Positions 17,258 through 26,336 of a stretch of DNA of 64,000 nucleotides are shown here, one piece after another. Made by a program: the position numbers and the translations under genes. The notes under the pieces are model-generated. The model ran no database searches and was not told the DNA's origin. It worked only from the letters and a program-made list of their open reading frames with translations. Positions within the stretch are counted from its first letter, which is position 1. Every line of letters begins with the position of its first letter. Source of the DNA: Spirochaeta cellobiosiphila DSM 17781. GTDB taxonomy: Bacteria; Spirochaetota; Spirochaetia; DSM-17781. The stretch lies in NCBI RefSeq assembly GCF_000426705.1, contig NZ_KE384555.1:344362-408361 (forward strand), written 5' to 3'.

Positions 17258-18367
17258 ATGAGAAGAAAGAATATTTTAGATATAGATAGAACTTTTCATT
17301 GTTCTATCATCGGAACCTGCCTCTCCATCGGAGAAACGAAAAGCTTACTAGAAAAGACCTACAAGGTAGATCTAAAGGATTACACCGATTATCAAATACA
17401 CAGTGAAGCGGTAAAATGCCTCGGCGAGAATTCAAAGCTCAATGGTAAAATAACAAACAAGTTAAATCAAAAATTTGCAGCTCCTCTCTTTCAATCTATG
17501 AGAATCGATAATGAGAATGATCTTCTCTTTTTTTGGGAAGAGTCCTTTCAAAGGGGAGACATTGCAGGGGCGTATTGGTCCTTATTATCCCATCCCCATT
17601 GCACGGAAAAAATTAAGGAAGTTATTTTCGGAGAAGTCCACATGATGTCCCACAAAGCAGGGGCGGACATTCAGAAAAACAAATTAGAAAGAATCTCCCT
17701 TAAAACAGAGTTATCAAAAACACTTGAAGACATTAAAGAACTAAAAACAAGCCTTAATCGATTACAAAAAGAACGAAATGAATATTTTTGTCATAAAGAG
17801 GAATTGATAATTGAAAATCAGAATCTTAAGAATAAAGTCCGTACCTTAACGGACTTGAACCAAGAAGTTAAGACTAATAATGATTTAGAATCTCAATTAG
17901 CTCTTAGTCAAAAACATAACCAACATCTTAAAGACAAATTAGCTCAATACAAAGAAACTCTTCTAAGTATGGAAGAATATAATAAGCTTTTACAGTTGGA
18001 ATGGTCTCAAAGCCAACAGAAGGAATCCTCCTGTCAAGAAAGTTGTCCTATTTTTGGTAATTCTGATCTACAAGGTAAAAAGGTTTTGTTAGTAGGAGGG
18101 AGATTATCAATGATCCCCTATTGCAAATCATTGGTGGAATCTATGAATGGAGAATTTACTCATCATGATGGAGGTCTGGAACAATCCTTTCATTATCTTA
18201 AGAATTTAACATGTAGTGCTGATGTCGTTGTCTGTGCTTTGGATTGCGTCAGTCATGGGGCAAGCCACTGTCTTAAGAAATACTATAACGACAAACTTCA
18301 AAAACTGGTGATGCTCAAAAACTCAGGATTAACCTCCTTTGCTACGGAGCTAAAGAAAGTAGTATGA
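17258..18367 (+). CDS. DUF2325 domain protein with coiled coil
   Basis: 369 aa. The C-terminal domain (about 275-369) has the DUF2325 signature: KKVLLVGGRLSMIPYC, then HHDGGLE, then VVCALDCVSHGASHC and a final LTSFATEL. A long coiled coil covers about 145-255. The N-terminal region has FHCSIIGTCLS and scattered His/Cys (HPHC, EVHMMSH) that could bind metal. The function is not established to my knowledge. The location among oxidative-stress and metal genes (dps, HMA protein, ArsR sensor) and the near-perfect promoter suggest a strongly expressed stress or metal role, which is inference. Confidence 0.85.
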   Translation: MRRKNILDIDRTFHCSIIGTCLSIGETKSLLEKTYKVDLKDYTDYQIHSEAVKCLGENSKLNGKITNKLNQKFAAPLFQSMRIDNENDLLFFWEESFQRGDIAGAYWSLLSHPHCTEKIKEVIFGEVHMMSHKAGADIQKNKLERISLKTELSKTLEDIKELKTSLNRLQKERNEYFCHKEELIIENQNLKNKVRTLTDLNQEVKTNNDLESQLALSQKHNQHLKDKLAQYKETLLSMEEYNKLLQLEWSQSQQKESSCQESCPIFGNSDLQGKKVLLVGGRLSMIPYCKSLVESMNGEFTHHDGGLEQSFHYLKNLTCSADVVVCALDCVSHGASHCLKKYYNDKLQKLVMLKNSGLTSFATELKKVV

Positions 18368-18416
18368 CCCTCACTTACCCCATAAGAAGCAAGGAGGGCC
18401 AAAGGTTATATCATTT

Positions 18417-18854
18417 TTAAGCGGCTAACATGGCTTTAAGAAACCATAAATTCTTGTTGTATTCACTACTATGGTCCTCCATCATATTAGCAACAGCAAA
18501 ACTATCCTCTTCTGAAGCTGATTTCCTTATATGGAGAGCCTTTGTCTTGAGTATATTTAAGTCAGATACTAAATGATCCAAGACCTCCTCTACAGTAAAT
18601 GCCCTGGGAGATTCTTCCTTAACATCAGTAATCTTAAGGTACTCTACCATTGTACTGGCAGGTATCTCACCAAGCATTTTTAATTCTTCTGCTACTGCAT
18701 CATACTTTTCAAAAAGGTCTTCATACAACTCTTCTGTGAACTTGTGAATGCTTACAAATTGCTTTCCTACTACATTCCAGTGTAGATTGTGAAGCTTCAC
18801 ATTCATAACTGCTAAATCCGCCAAATAACTGTTCATTTTTTTCACTGTTTCCAT
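18417..18854 (-). CDS. dps: Dps-family ferritin-like DNA-protection protein
   Basis: 145 aa from the ATG at 18854, preceded by AAGGAG; a longer frame starts at 18869 without one. Four-helix ferritin-like fold. The inter-subunit ferroxidase ligands of Dps are visible: NLHWNVVG and FVSIHKFTEELYEDL supply His, His, Asp/Glu. It oxidises Fe(II) with H2O2 and stores ferric iron, limiting hydroxyl radical formation. It is convergent with the DUF2325 gene and divergent from the ArsR gene. Confidence 0.9.
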   Translation of the reverse strand: METVKKMNSYLADLAVMNVKLHNLHWNVVGKQFVSIHKFTEELYEDLFEKYDAVAEELKMLGEIPASTMVEYLKITDVKEESPRAFTVEEVLDHLVSDLNILKTKALHIRKSASEEDSFAVANMMEDHSSEYNKNLWFLKAMLAA

Positions 18855-18977
18855 TTGTTTCTCCTTCATTACACTCTATATATACTATCTATTATCTCTC
18901 TTGTGAAATTGTTTATATCGAAGCTATATATTGCTATAAACTATCAATTAACACCTATAGAATTCTTAAAAGGGGTA

Positions 18978-19005
18978 TTGCCATTTTTTATATTTGTGTT
19001 ATCAT
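18978..19005 (+). promoter_or_regulatory. Predicted promoter of the arsR-family/P-type ATPase operon
   Basis: TTGCCA (18978-18983) and TATCAT (19000-19005), 16 bp apart. The operator dyad begins 6 bp downstream, a typical repressor position. Confidence 0.55.
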
Positions 19006-19011
19006 ACATAC

Positions 19012-19037
19012 AACACTTGAGCAACTGTTCAAGTGTT
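19012..19037. promoter_or_regulatory. ArsR/SmtB-type operator dyad
   Basis: AACACTTGA (19012-19020) and TCAAGTGTT (19029-19037) are perfect inverted repeats around an 8-bp centre. The inner part TTGAGCA-AC-TGTTCAA resembles the 12-2-12 TGAnCA..TGTTCA operators of SmtB/ZiaR/CadC. It lies just downstream of the predicted -10 and 15 bp before the regulator's start codon. Confidence 0.75.
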
Positions 19038-19052
19038 AAGGATGGTGTTTAT

Positions 19053-19391
19053 ATGAAAACAGAGTGTTGTGTTAACAAGGAGAATGTAGATTTTGTTGAG
19101 GATAAGCTCATTCCTGAAGATGACATCGTTGACATATCAGAATTATTTAAAATACTAGGGGACCCTACAAGAATGCGCATTGTTGCAGCATTACGAATAA
19201 AAGAATTATGCGTAGGAGACTTGGCCGCTCTCATGGAAATATCATTATCCGGAGTGTCTCACCAACTACGTTTACTAAAAAAAAGCAGGATTGTTAAAAC
19301 AAGAAGAGATGGAAAAATGATCTACTACAATCTTGACGATGCCCATATCGAATCTATTATCGACATTGCCAGATTACACATCAAAGATTAA
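19053..19391 (+). CDS. ArsR/SmtB-family metal-sensing repressor
   Basis: 112 aa from the ATG at 19053 (AAGGATGG upstream); the frame extends 66 codons further upstream over the promoter, which is unlikely to be coding. The winged-helix core is FKILGDPTRMRIVAALRIKELCVGDLAALMEIS. Candidate metal sites are an N-terminal Cys-Cys pair (ECCV) with the Cys of ELCVGDL, as in CadC/ZiaR, and a C-terminal helix-5 site (DDAH, IARLH, D), as in SmtB/CzrA. It lies 12 bp upstream of the P-type ATPase and probably represses it until Zn, Cd or Pb binds. Confidence 0.9.
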   Translation: MKTECCVNKENVDFVEDKLIPEDDIVDISELFKILGDPTRMRIVAALRIKELCVGDLAALMEISLSGVSHQLRLLKKSRIVKTRRDGKMIYYNLDDAHIESIIDIARLHIKD

Positions 19392-19403
19392 GGAGGTGAT
19401 GTT

Positions 19404-21464
19404 ATGGTCGAATTAGAATTACAAAACCTTAACTGTGCTAATTGTGCAGCTCAAATAGAAGAGTCCCTCAAAACCAAAGAATATCTAAAGGATGTTCAAT
19501 TCAATTTTACAACAAAAAAGTTGACCCTTCATTCAGAACTTCCCCAAGAAGATTTAAAGAAAAATATACAGAAGGAAGTGGATAAGATTGAAGAAGGGGT
19601 CTATGTAGACTGGTATAATTCCGGGGAAATAAAGAAAACAAAACCTTTTAAGATCACTAAACATATACCTCTAATACTGGGAGTCATAATCCTGGTTCTG
19701 GCCAAGCTCTCTGTTTTTTCACAAGTTATCAATACAGGCTTGTTTGTGATGGCCTATCTTCTGATCGGCGGAGATATTGTTCTACGAGCCATCAAAAACA
19801 TAACAAAGGGTAATGTCTTTGATGAAAATTTTCTTATGAGCGTAGCGACTATAGGGGCCTTTATCCTTGGTGAATACACAGAAGCTGTGGCTGTTATGCT
19901 TTTTTACAAAGTGGGAGAAGCTTTTCAAGATTATGCCGTCGACAAAAGTAGAGATAGCATCAAGGCTCTTCTCAATATAAAAGCCGACTTTGCCAACCTC
20001 ATCACAAATGAAGGTATCAAAAAGGTTGATCCCTCTGAATTAAGATTAGCTGATAAAATTATTGTCAAAACAGGGGAGAAGATTCCTGTTGATGGAATCA
20101 TACGGGAAGGAAACTCAACATTAGACACTTCTGCACTGACAGGGGAAAGTTTGCCAAGTTACAAGACAATTAATGATGAAGTACTCAGCGGATGTATAAA
20201 TTTAGATTCCACTATTACTATTGAAGTCACAAAGCTTTTCAAAAACTCAACTGTTGCACGTATACTTAATTTGGTAGAAAGTGCCACTTCCAAGAAAGCC
20301 AAGACAGAACAGTTCATTACTAAATTCGCTAGATATTATACCCCTTTTGTTGTTTTTGCCTCTTTAGCTGTGGCGATCATACCAAGCGTATTAGGACTAG
20401 GTAGCTTCCAGGAATGGATATCTAGAGCTTTGATTTTCCTGGTTATCAGTTGTCCCTGTGCTCTTGTATTAAGTGTGCCCTTAGGTTACTTTGGCGGACT
20501 TGGAGCTGCCAGTCGAAAAGGGATCCTGATCAAAGGTGGCAATTACCTGGAAGCTCTCAACAATATAGACACCGCCGTATTTGATAAAACAGGGACTATG
20601 ACAAAGGGAAACTTCAAGGTGGTAAAAGTCGAGGGTGCCAAAACTCTGGAAATGGCAGCCCTATTAGAACAATACTCGACACACCCAATCGCACAATCTA
20701 TTATAAAAGAATGGGAAGGTTCATTATCAGATCATGTAATATCTGATATTAAGGAAATTCCCGGTCTTGGTATGACGGGAATACTGGAAAACAAAGAGCT
20801 TTTAGTAGGAAACCATAGATTACTTGAAAGCAAAGACATAGCTATATCCGAATGGGATAAAAACTTCCCTGGTTCTGTTGTTCACGTTTGTTATGGGCAA
20901 GACTATTTAGGAAGCCTATATATTGCTGATGAGATTAAAGACAATATGACAAACTTTACGTCAGATCTGAGAAAAACAGGTATTAAATCGATCTTCATGT
21001 TAAGTGGTGATCAAAAGCAAATCGCCGAATCTGTGGGTAAAGAACTGGGTTTTGATGGCGTTTATAGTGAGCTTCTCCCTCAGGATAAGTTATCCATATT
21101 GGAAAAAATAATGGATGACAAGAAGAAAACTCTCTTTGCCGGTGATGGTATTAATGATGCCCCTGTATTAGCAAGAGCTGATTTAGGAGTTGCAATGGGA
21201 GGAATAGGGTCAGATGTCGCTATTGAAGCTGCTGATATAGTTATTATGAACGATGATCCTACCAAACTACTGGACGCACAATCCATAGCAAGGAAAACCA
21301 GACGTATTGTCATGGAAAATATTATTTTTGCGCTACTAGTGAAAACAACCTTTCTTGTGGCAGGAGCATTCGGTATGGCCACCATGTATGAAGCCATTTT
21401 TGCCGATGTCGGAGTCGCTCTGATTGCAGTACTTAACTCTATGAGAGTACTAAAAATATCCTAA
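19404..21464 (+). CDS. Heavy-metal-transporting P1B-type ATPase (Zn/Cd/Pb type)
   Basis: 686 aa inner-membrane pump. An N-terminal HMA domain carries CANC (about 11-14). Membrane helices begin near 85. The metal-transport motif is SCPCALVLSVP (about 348-358). The phosphorylation loop is FDKTGTMTKG (Asp near 395), followed by the nucleotide-binding HP (HPIAQS) and GDGINDAPVLARADLGVAMG. CPC with no His-rich region fits the Zn/Cd/Pb export subgroup (CadA/ZntA). The strong AAGGAGGTGAT Shine-Dalgarno and the SmtB-like repressor upstream support metal-induced export. Confidence 0.93.
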   Translation: MVELELQNLNCANCAAQIEESLKTKEYLKDVQFNFTTKKLTLHSELPQEDLKKNIQKEVDKIEEGVYVDWYNSGEIKKTKPFKITKHIPLILGVIILVLAKLSVFSQVINTGLFVMAYLLIGGDIVLRAIKNITKGNVFDENFLMSVATIGAFILGEYTEAVAVMLFYKVGEAFQDYAVDKSRDSIKALLNIKADFANLITNEGIKKVDPSELRLADKIIVKTGEKIPVDGIIREGNSTLDTSALTGESLPSYKTINDEVLSGCINLDSTITIEVTKLFKNSTVARILNLVESATSKKAKTEQFITKFARYYTPFVVFASLAVAIIPSVLGLGSFQEWISRALIFLVISCPCALVLSVPLGYFGGLGAASRKGILIKGGNYLEALNNIDTAVFDKTGTMTKGNFKVVKVEGAKTLEMAALLEQYSTHPIAQSIIKEWEGSLSDHVISDIKEIPGLGMTGILENKELLVGNHRLLESKDIAISEWDKNFPGSVVHVCYGQDYLGSLYIADEIKDNMTNFTSDLRKTGIKSIFMLSGDQKQIAESVGKELGFDGVYSELLPQDKLSILEKIMDDKKKTLFAGDGINDAPVLARADLGVAMGGIGSDVAIEAADIVIMNDDPTKLLDAQSIARKTRRIVMENIIFALLVKTTFLVAGAFGMATMYEAIFADVGVALIAVLNSMRVLKIS

Positions 21465-21487
21465 TATCAAGGCTAGGATAAAATACA

Positions 21488-21524
21488 GTTGTACTTAAGT
21501 TAATTTTTTTTGCTTGAGTACAAC
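21488..21524 (+). terminator. Hairpin after the P-type ATPase gene
   Basis: GTTGTACTTAAG (21488-21499) pairs with CTTGAGTACAAC (21513-21524) over 12 bp with one wobble. The loop, not the tail, carries the T run, so termination efficiency is uncertain. The rest of the 206-bp gap to the ABC exporter shows no further clear feature. Confidence 0.5.
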
Positions 21525-21670
21525 ACTTCATCCCTACTAACTGACACACTAATCATTAGAAAGCTCACGATCAACAAATCACCTAATTGCATCAAACAGA
21601 AAAAAGTATTGAAATAGACAAGTGCAAAAAATTGAGGACTTACTTAATATAGACAAAAAGGAGTTCATAT

Positions 21671-23404
21671 TTGAAACTAATCATAACCTACCTAAAGAAG
21701 TATTGGATCTATGCCCTCTTAGCCCCTTTTACTATGGTCATTGAAGTAGCCATGGATCTTTTACTTCCCACCATTATGGCTCAGATAGTAGATGAAGGAG
21801 TGGCTAAGCAAAACATTAATCTGGTGTTTACCCTGGGGAGCAAAATGTTAATTGTTACCATCATATCTTTTATGGGAGGAGCTTTGGCAGCTTACTTTGC
21901 CAGCAAAGCTTCCACAGGGGTGGCACTTAGTCTAAGGGAAGACCTTTTTAGTAAAGTGATCAATCTGGAACATAAAGAAGTTGACAAGCTTGAATCAGGT
22001 AATATCATAACAAGATTGACCAATGATGTTACCCAGATAGAAAATACATCTGGAATGCTGATCAGGATGATGGTTCGAGCTCCCATTCAAGTAATAGGAA
22101 GCTTAGTACTGGCGATCATGATCAATAAAAGACTGGCCCTTCTCTTTCTTATTTTTGTACCTATTATTATTTGTTTAGTGACTTTACTATTGAAAGTAGC
22201 ACAGCCTCTTTTTTATAAAACACAGAATCAAATTGACAAGTTAAACAACCGTATACAAGAAAACTTATTAGGCCAACGACTTATCAAAGCTTTTGTACGA
22301 GAAGATTTTGAAAAGGAAAAGTTCCACACAGTCAATGTAGAGTTGACAGATATTAGTATCAAAGCAGCTAAAACAATGGCTTTTATGAATCCAATAATGC
22401 AATTAATATTAAATACTGGCATCATCCTCGCCCTTTGGTATGGAGCCAAGTTAGTAGATTCAAACTTGCTTAAAGTAGGTAGTTTAATAGCCTTTACCAA
22501 CTATTTAAGACAACTTTTGTTCTCTCTGATGATGCTGAGCTCGGTAATGATTCGATTTAGTCGAGCAGAAGCCTCTTCCCAGCGTATCTATGAGATCCTT
22601 AATACTCCTGAGAAAAAAACCGAGGATCTACCTGTATTAGAAAAGACAAAGGGTCAATTTGCGTTTAAAAATGTTAGCTTTTCCTACACGAAACAAGGAG
22701 AACCTGTATTAAAAGAGATTAGCTTTACCGCAGAACCTGGTCAGACAATAGCCATATTAGGTGCTACCGGTTCAGGTAAGTCCACTATCGCCAAGCTCTT
22801 ACTGGGTTTCTATACACTGGATGAAGGATCCATTACTATTGATGATCAAGACATTAGTCAGATAAATCCCCAATCCCTCAGAGAGCTCATAGCCTATGTG
22901 CCCCAACAAACAACTTTGCTTTCGGGAACAATAAAAGACAATATCCTCTATCACTATCCTGAGGAAGAAAGAGAATCACTCCGACCTATCATGCAAGAAT
23001 CAGCCCAGGCCGCGAAGGTTAGCGATTTTATTGATGATTTACCCCACACTTATATGACAGATATTAATCAACGGGGAGTGAATCTATCTGGAGGACAGAA
23101 ACAACGAGTTACTATTGCGCGAGCACTAGCCAAACAATCATCCATCATAATCATGGATGACGCCACTAGTGCGGTAGATACGAAAACAGAAAATGCCATC
23201 AAAGAAGCCTTGAAAAAGGGACAAAAGACCAAAAAGACAACGCTCTTAATCGCACAAAAAATAACAAGTGTCATGTCTGCTGATAAGATAATAGTATTAG
23301 ATGATGGTTCTATTGAATCCATAGGAACTCATGAAGAATTGTTAGCCCAAAGCCATATCTATAAAGAAATATTCCAATCCCAAATAGACACGGAAGTAGC
23401 CTAA
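21671..23404 (+). CDS. ABC exporter half-transporter, degenerate-site subunit
   Basis: 577 aa: six transmembrane helices (about 1-305), then an ATPase domain with Walker A GATGSGKST (about 362), signature LSGGQKQR and Walker B IIIMDDATSAVD. The catalytic Glu after Walker B is Asp, the hallmark of the non-hydrolysing site of heterodimeric exporters (TM287/288, LmrCD, MdlAB type). The start is TTG with AAGGAG 8 nt upstream. The stop codon overlaps the next gene's ATG by one base. It probably exports lipids, drugs or a peptide; the substrate is unknown. Confidence 0.9.
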   Translation: MKLIITYLKKYWIYALLAPFTMVIEVAMDLLLPTIMAQIVDEGVAKQNINLVFTLGSKMLIVTIISFMGGALAAYFASKASTGVALSLREDLFSKVINLEHKEVDKLESGNIITRLTNDVTQIENTSGMLIRMMVRAPIQVIGSLVLAIMINKRLALLFLIFVPIIICLVTLLLKVAQPLFYKTQNQIDKLNNRIQENLLGQRLIKAFVREDFEKEKFHTVNVELTDISIKAAKTMAFMNPIMQLILNTGIILALWYGAKLVDSNLLKVGSLIAFTNYLRQLLFSLMMLSSVMIRFSRAEASSQRIYEILNTPEKKTEDLPVLEKTKGQFAFKNVSFSYTKQGEPVLKEISFTAEPGQTIAILGATGSGKSTIAKLLLGFYTLDEGSITIDDQDISQINPQSLRELIAYVPQQTTLLSGTIKDNILYHYPEEERESLRPIMQESAQAAKVSDFIDDLPHTYMTDINQRGVNLSGGQKQRVTIARALAKQSSIIIMDDATSAVDTKTENAIKEALKKGQKTKKTTLLIAQKITSVMSADKIIVLDDGSIESIGTHEELLAQSHIYKEIFQSQIDTEVA

Positions 23405-25218
23405 TGAGCACAGATAATAAACAAATACCTCCTACAATGGGCCGAAGACATATGCGTTACTTCGGACCTAAAGAAAAAGCCAAGAACACCAAAGGAACAA
23501 TAAAGAGATTAATCACCTACCTCCACAAGGAAAAAAGTCCTTTGGTTATTGTAATCATTTTAGTGTTCCTAAGCACCTTATTAAATATATTAGGCCCCTA
23601 TCTAATGAAAGAGGCCATTGATAATTACATTATAGCCGAAATCAATTTGCCAGGATTGGGACGCTTACTTTTGTTGATGTCAGGAGCTTACCTAAGTATG
23701 TCTGCTGTCGTTTTATTACAACAAAGACTCATGATAGATATAGCTCAGAAAGCAATTAAAAACCTCAGAACAGAGGTCTTTGCCAAATTACAGACTCTGA
23801 CAATACGTTACTTTGATACCCACTCCTCTGGGGACCTCATGAGTCGTATGACTAATGATATTGATAACATCAGTACAACATTATCCCAAAGCTGTTTAGA
23901 TCTGATCTCAGGTTTTCTGAGCATCGTGGCTGTAACGCTCATTATGATACTTCTCAATTGGCAACTGGCTTTGATTTGTATCACAGTCATCCCCCTTGTT
24001 CTCCTGTCAACAAAGTGGATTGGAACTCATACACGAAAAGGATTTAGGGCGAAGCAGAACTACCTGGGGCAATTGAATGGAATGATTGAAGAAAATATAT
24101 CCGCCTATTCCCTTGTAAAAGCTTTCGCAAAGGAAGACGAGATCTCTAAAAACTTTCATGAAACAAACCATAAGTTAAGACAAGCTTCCCATCATGCGAA
24201 TGTTTCTTCGGGAATTATGGGCCCTTTGATGAATACGATGAATAACCTGAATTATGGGGTAACAGCTTTTGCTGGAGCTGTATTAGCTATACAGGGCGTT
24301 GTTTCTATAGGAACAATAGCAGCATTCCTCAACTATACAAAACAATTTTCCCGACCTTTAAATCAGATTGCTCAACTGTATACGATGTTTCAGTCTGCAT
24401 TAGCGGGAGCAGAAAGAGTCTTTGAGATACTCGATCAAAAGCCAGAATTTAGTGATCCTGAAGAGGCTATCCAGTTGGAAGAAATAAAAGGAGAAGTAAT
24501 CATTAAAGATCTTCACTTTCGTTATTTGCAGGATATTCCCATTATTAAAGGGATCAGTATCACTGCAGAACCTGGGCAGACCATAGCTCTCGTAGGTCCC
24601 ACAGGTGCGGGAAAAACCACAATTATTAATCTGCTCACCAGGTTCTACAACTTCCAGGAGGGAGAGATATTCATTGATGGCGTGGACATACATAAAATAA
24701 AGAAAGAAAATCTACGCCAGTCCCTGGGAATAGTACTTCAAGACACCTTCCTCTTTTCTGGTACAATCATGGATAATATTCGCTATGGACGTCTGGAGGC
24801 CACAGAGAAAGAAATCATCGAAGCATCCAAAATGGCTAATGCCCACCAATTCATTCATCGTATGCCCAGGGGATATCAATCGTTAATCACAGGAAATGGG
24901 GCTAGCCTAAGCCAGGGACAGAGACAACTTATTGCTATAGCAAGAGCTATCCTAACAAATCCTTCCATACTTATTCTTGATGAAGCAACATCCAGTGTTG
25001 ATACACGTACAGAAATTCACATACAGGAAGGAATGCTTAAACTCATGGAAGGCCGTACGAGCTTCATCATAGCTCACAGACTAAGCACAATCAAAAAGGC
25101 AGATAAAATATTAGTAATGAAAGAGGGCCAGATCATTGAGCGAGGAAAACATGATCAGCTTTTAGAACAAAAGGGTTTCTATCATGACCTCTATTATGGT
25201 GGTTTTGGTATCGAATAG
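23404..25218 (+). CDS. ABC exporter half-transporter, catalytic partner
   Basis: 604 aa: an N-terminal cytoplasmic stretch of about 45 residues, six transmembrane helices (about 50-330), then Walker A GPTGAGKTT, Walker B LILDEATSSVD with the catalytic Glu intact, and an altered signature LSQGQ in place of LSGGQ. Intact Glu here and Asp in the partner, with the altered signature on this chain, is the expected asymmetry for an obligate heterodimer. The last codons (YGGFGIE, stop) recur as a relic at 26264-26287. Confidence 0.92.
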   Translation: MSTDNKQIPPTMGRRHMRYFGPKEKAKNTKGTIKRLITYLHKEKSPLVIVIILVFLSTLLNILGPYLMKEAIDNYIIAEINLPGLGRLLLLMSGAYLSMSAVVLLQQRLMIDIAQKAIKNLRTEVFAKLQTLTIRYFDTHSSGDLMSRMTNDIDNISTTLSQSCLDLISGFLSIVAVTLIMILLNWQLALICITVIPLVLLSTKWIGTHTRKGFRAKQNYLGQLNGMIEENISAYSLVKAFAKEDEISKNFHETNHKLRQASHHANVSSGIMGPLMNTMNNLNYGVTAFAGAVLAIQGVVSIGTIAAFLNYTKQFSRPLNQIAQLYTMFQSALAGAERVFEILDQKPEFSDPEEAIQLEEIKGEVIIKDLHFRYLQDIPIIKGISITAEPGQTIALVGPTGAGKTTIINLLTRFYNFQEGEIFIDGVDIHKIKKENLRQSLGIVLQDTFLFSGTIMDNIRYGRLEATEKEIIEASKMANAHQFIHRMPRGYQSLITGNGASLSQGQRQLIAIARAILTNPSILILDEATSSVDTRTEIHIQEGMLKLMEGRTSFIIAHRLSTIKKADKILVMKEGQIIERGKHDQLLEQKGFYHDLYYGGFGIE

Positions 25219-25232
25219 GATAAAATGAAGAA

Positions 25233-25261
25233 GTCAGACCTTATTGAATTAAAGGTCTGAC
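25233..25261 (-). terminator. Hairpin terminator, copy A
   Basis: GTCAGACCTT and AAGGTCTGAC form a perfect 10-bp stem. On the minus strand a T-rich tail (TTCTTCATTTT) follows, so it probably terminates the lipoprotein gene, and may also stop the ABC operon from the other side. Confidence 0.65.
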
Positions 25262-25267
25262 CTACTC

Positions 25268-26131
25268 TTACTCGCTTATATAAGCTGTATAGGTTTGGTA
25301 ATCTTTATTCCCAACAGTATTCTGAGAGAATAATTCGATCTTGTAAGTTCCAGGTAAGAAATCTTTTCGAAAAGATTCTTCTTCTGATACTTTTTCCCCA
25401 TTGATGTACCAATAATGGATATTAGTTTCTATAGTCTCATCTGGCTCATCAGCATCTCCATAGTAGGTGTCAAAGTAACCTTCTAATTCTACAGTCTCAT
25501 CACTACTACCATGATAATCTTGAGTACCACCACCAGACCAAGTGCCTGTAATACTCAGCGCACTTGATAAATAGGTTTCCGAAGTAGCGTCGAAATAAGA
25601 GTCCATCTGAATATCTTGATTATCAGTATCTTCAGTATAAGTTAATGGTTTGGAACCTGCATATCCAATCAACTCTCCATTGTCAATCTGTCCATTGTTG
25701 TTATCATCCATAGTTGCAGAGACATAATAGAATCCAGTTTTTAGATCAGGAATAGTATAACTTAAAGATTCCTTGCCGGAATACTCAATAGAGAGGGTCT
25801 TTACAGATGGAGGGAAAGCTCCAGTTGAACTATCATATGAGCTCAGATCCAATACTGATAAAAGAATCTTTCCATCGACTCTCTCATAAGTAGGTTCAAT
25901 AGTTATTGTCCCACTAATAGAAAAAGAACCTTCATCACTAGACTTGTCTTCACTAGACTTGTCTTCACTAGTCTTGTCTTCGCCAGACTTGTCTTCACTA
26001 GGTTTATCTACTACTGATTTTACATTGTCCCTCACATTGGTTTGAGTTGCAGAATCATCATTCACAATTTCACAGGAGAAAAACAGTAAGACAGAAAAGC
26101 AAAGTGTTAGTTTAATGAATTTAATTAACAT
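25268..26131 (-). CDS. Lipoprotein with acidic/lysine repeats and EF-hand-like loop, copy A
   Basis: 287 aa. Signal peptide 1-19 ends in the lipobox LFFSC (Cys20), a spirochaete-style lipobox; the mature protein is predicted to be lipidated and anchored in a membrane. Residues about 42-70 are a low-complexity linker of five-residue SEDKT/SEDKS-like units. A beta-rich domain (about 71-165) has the calcium-loop-like DDNNNGQIDNGE. The C-terminal part (about 190-287) resembles an Ig/PKD-like fold (YWYINGEKVSEEES). It is a paralogue of the next gene. Function unknown; probably surface or periplasmic. Confidence 0.85.
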   Translation of the reverse strand: MLIKFIKLTLCFSVLLFFSCEIVNDDSATQTNVRDNVKSVVDKPSEDKSGEDKTSEDKSSEDKSSDEGSFSISGTITIEPTYERVDGKILLSVLDLSSYDSSTGAFPPSVKTLSIEYSGKESLSYTIPDLKTGFYYVSATMDDNNNGQIDNGELIGYAGSKPLTYTEDTDNQDIQMDSYFDATSETYLSSALSITGTWSGGGTQDYHGSSDETVELEGYFDTYYGDADEPDETIETNIHYWYINGEKVSEEESFRKDFLPGTYKIELFSQNTVGNKDYQTYTAYISE

Positions 26132-26263
26132 CTTATTACCTCTTTATTTTTTTTCTAATTTTACTCATATATATTATTTTGTATAGTAGAATATAAGCTC
26201 TACCCCCTTTTTATAATAAAGCTCTATCCAGTAGCTAACAAAACTTTTAGACTATGAACAAAA

Positions 26264-26287
26264 TATGGTGGCTTTGATTTTGAATAG
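26264..26287 (+). pseudogene. Relic of the ABC exporter 3' end
   Basis: These 24 bases read Y-G-G-F-D-F-E-stop, against Y-G-G-F-G-I-E-stop at 25195-25218, exactly 1,069 bp away. It is a non-coding fossil carried along by the tandem duplication and marks its junction. Confidence 0.85.
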
Positions 26288-26301
26288 GAGAAAATAAAGA
26301 A

Positions 26302-26330
26302 GTCAGACCTTATTGAATTAAAGGTCTGAC
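26302..26330 (-). terminator. Hairpin terminator, copy B
   Basis: Identical GTCAGACCTT/AAGGTCTGAC stem to copy A, followed on the minus strand by TTCTTTATTTT. Confidence 0.65.
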
Positions 26331-26336
26331 CTACTC

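Larger units (their letters stand above)
25195..26263. repeat. Tandem duplication unit, copy A
   Basis: A 1,069-bp unit running from the last 24 bp of the ABC exporter gene through the hairpin, the lipoprotein gene and its upstream region. It is repeated from 26264 with the same order and clear base-level similarity throughout. Confidence 0.9.

Noticed and set aside
18855..19052. N-terminal extension of the ArsR-family gene by 66 residues
   Set aside because: It would run over a recognisable promoter and operator, and the ATG at 19053 has a Shine-Dalgarno and matches family length.
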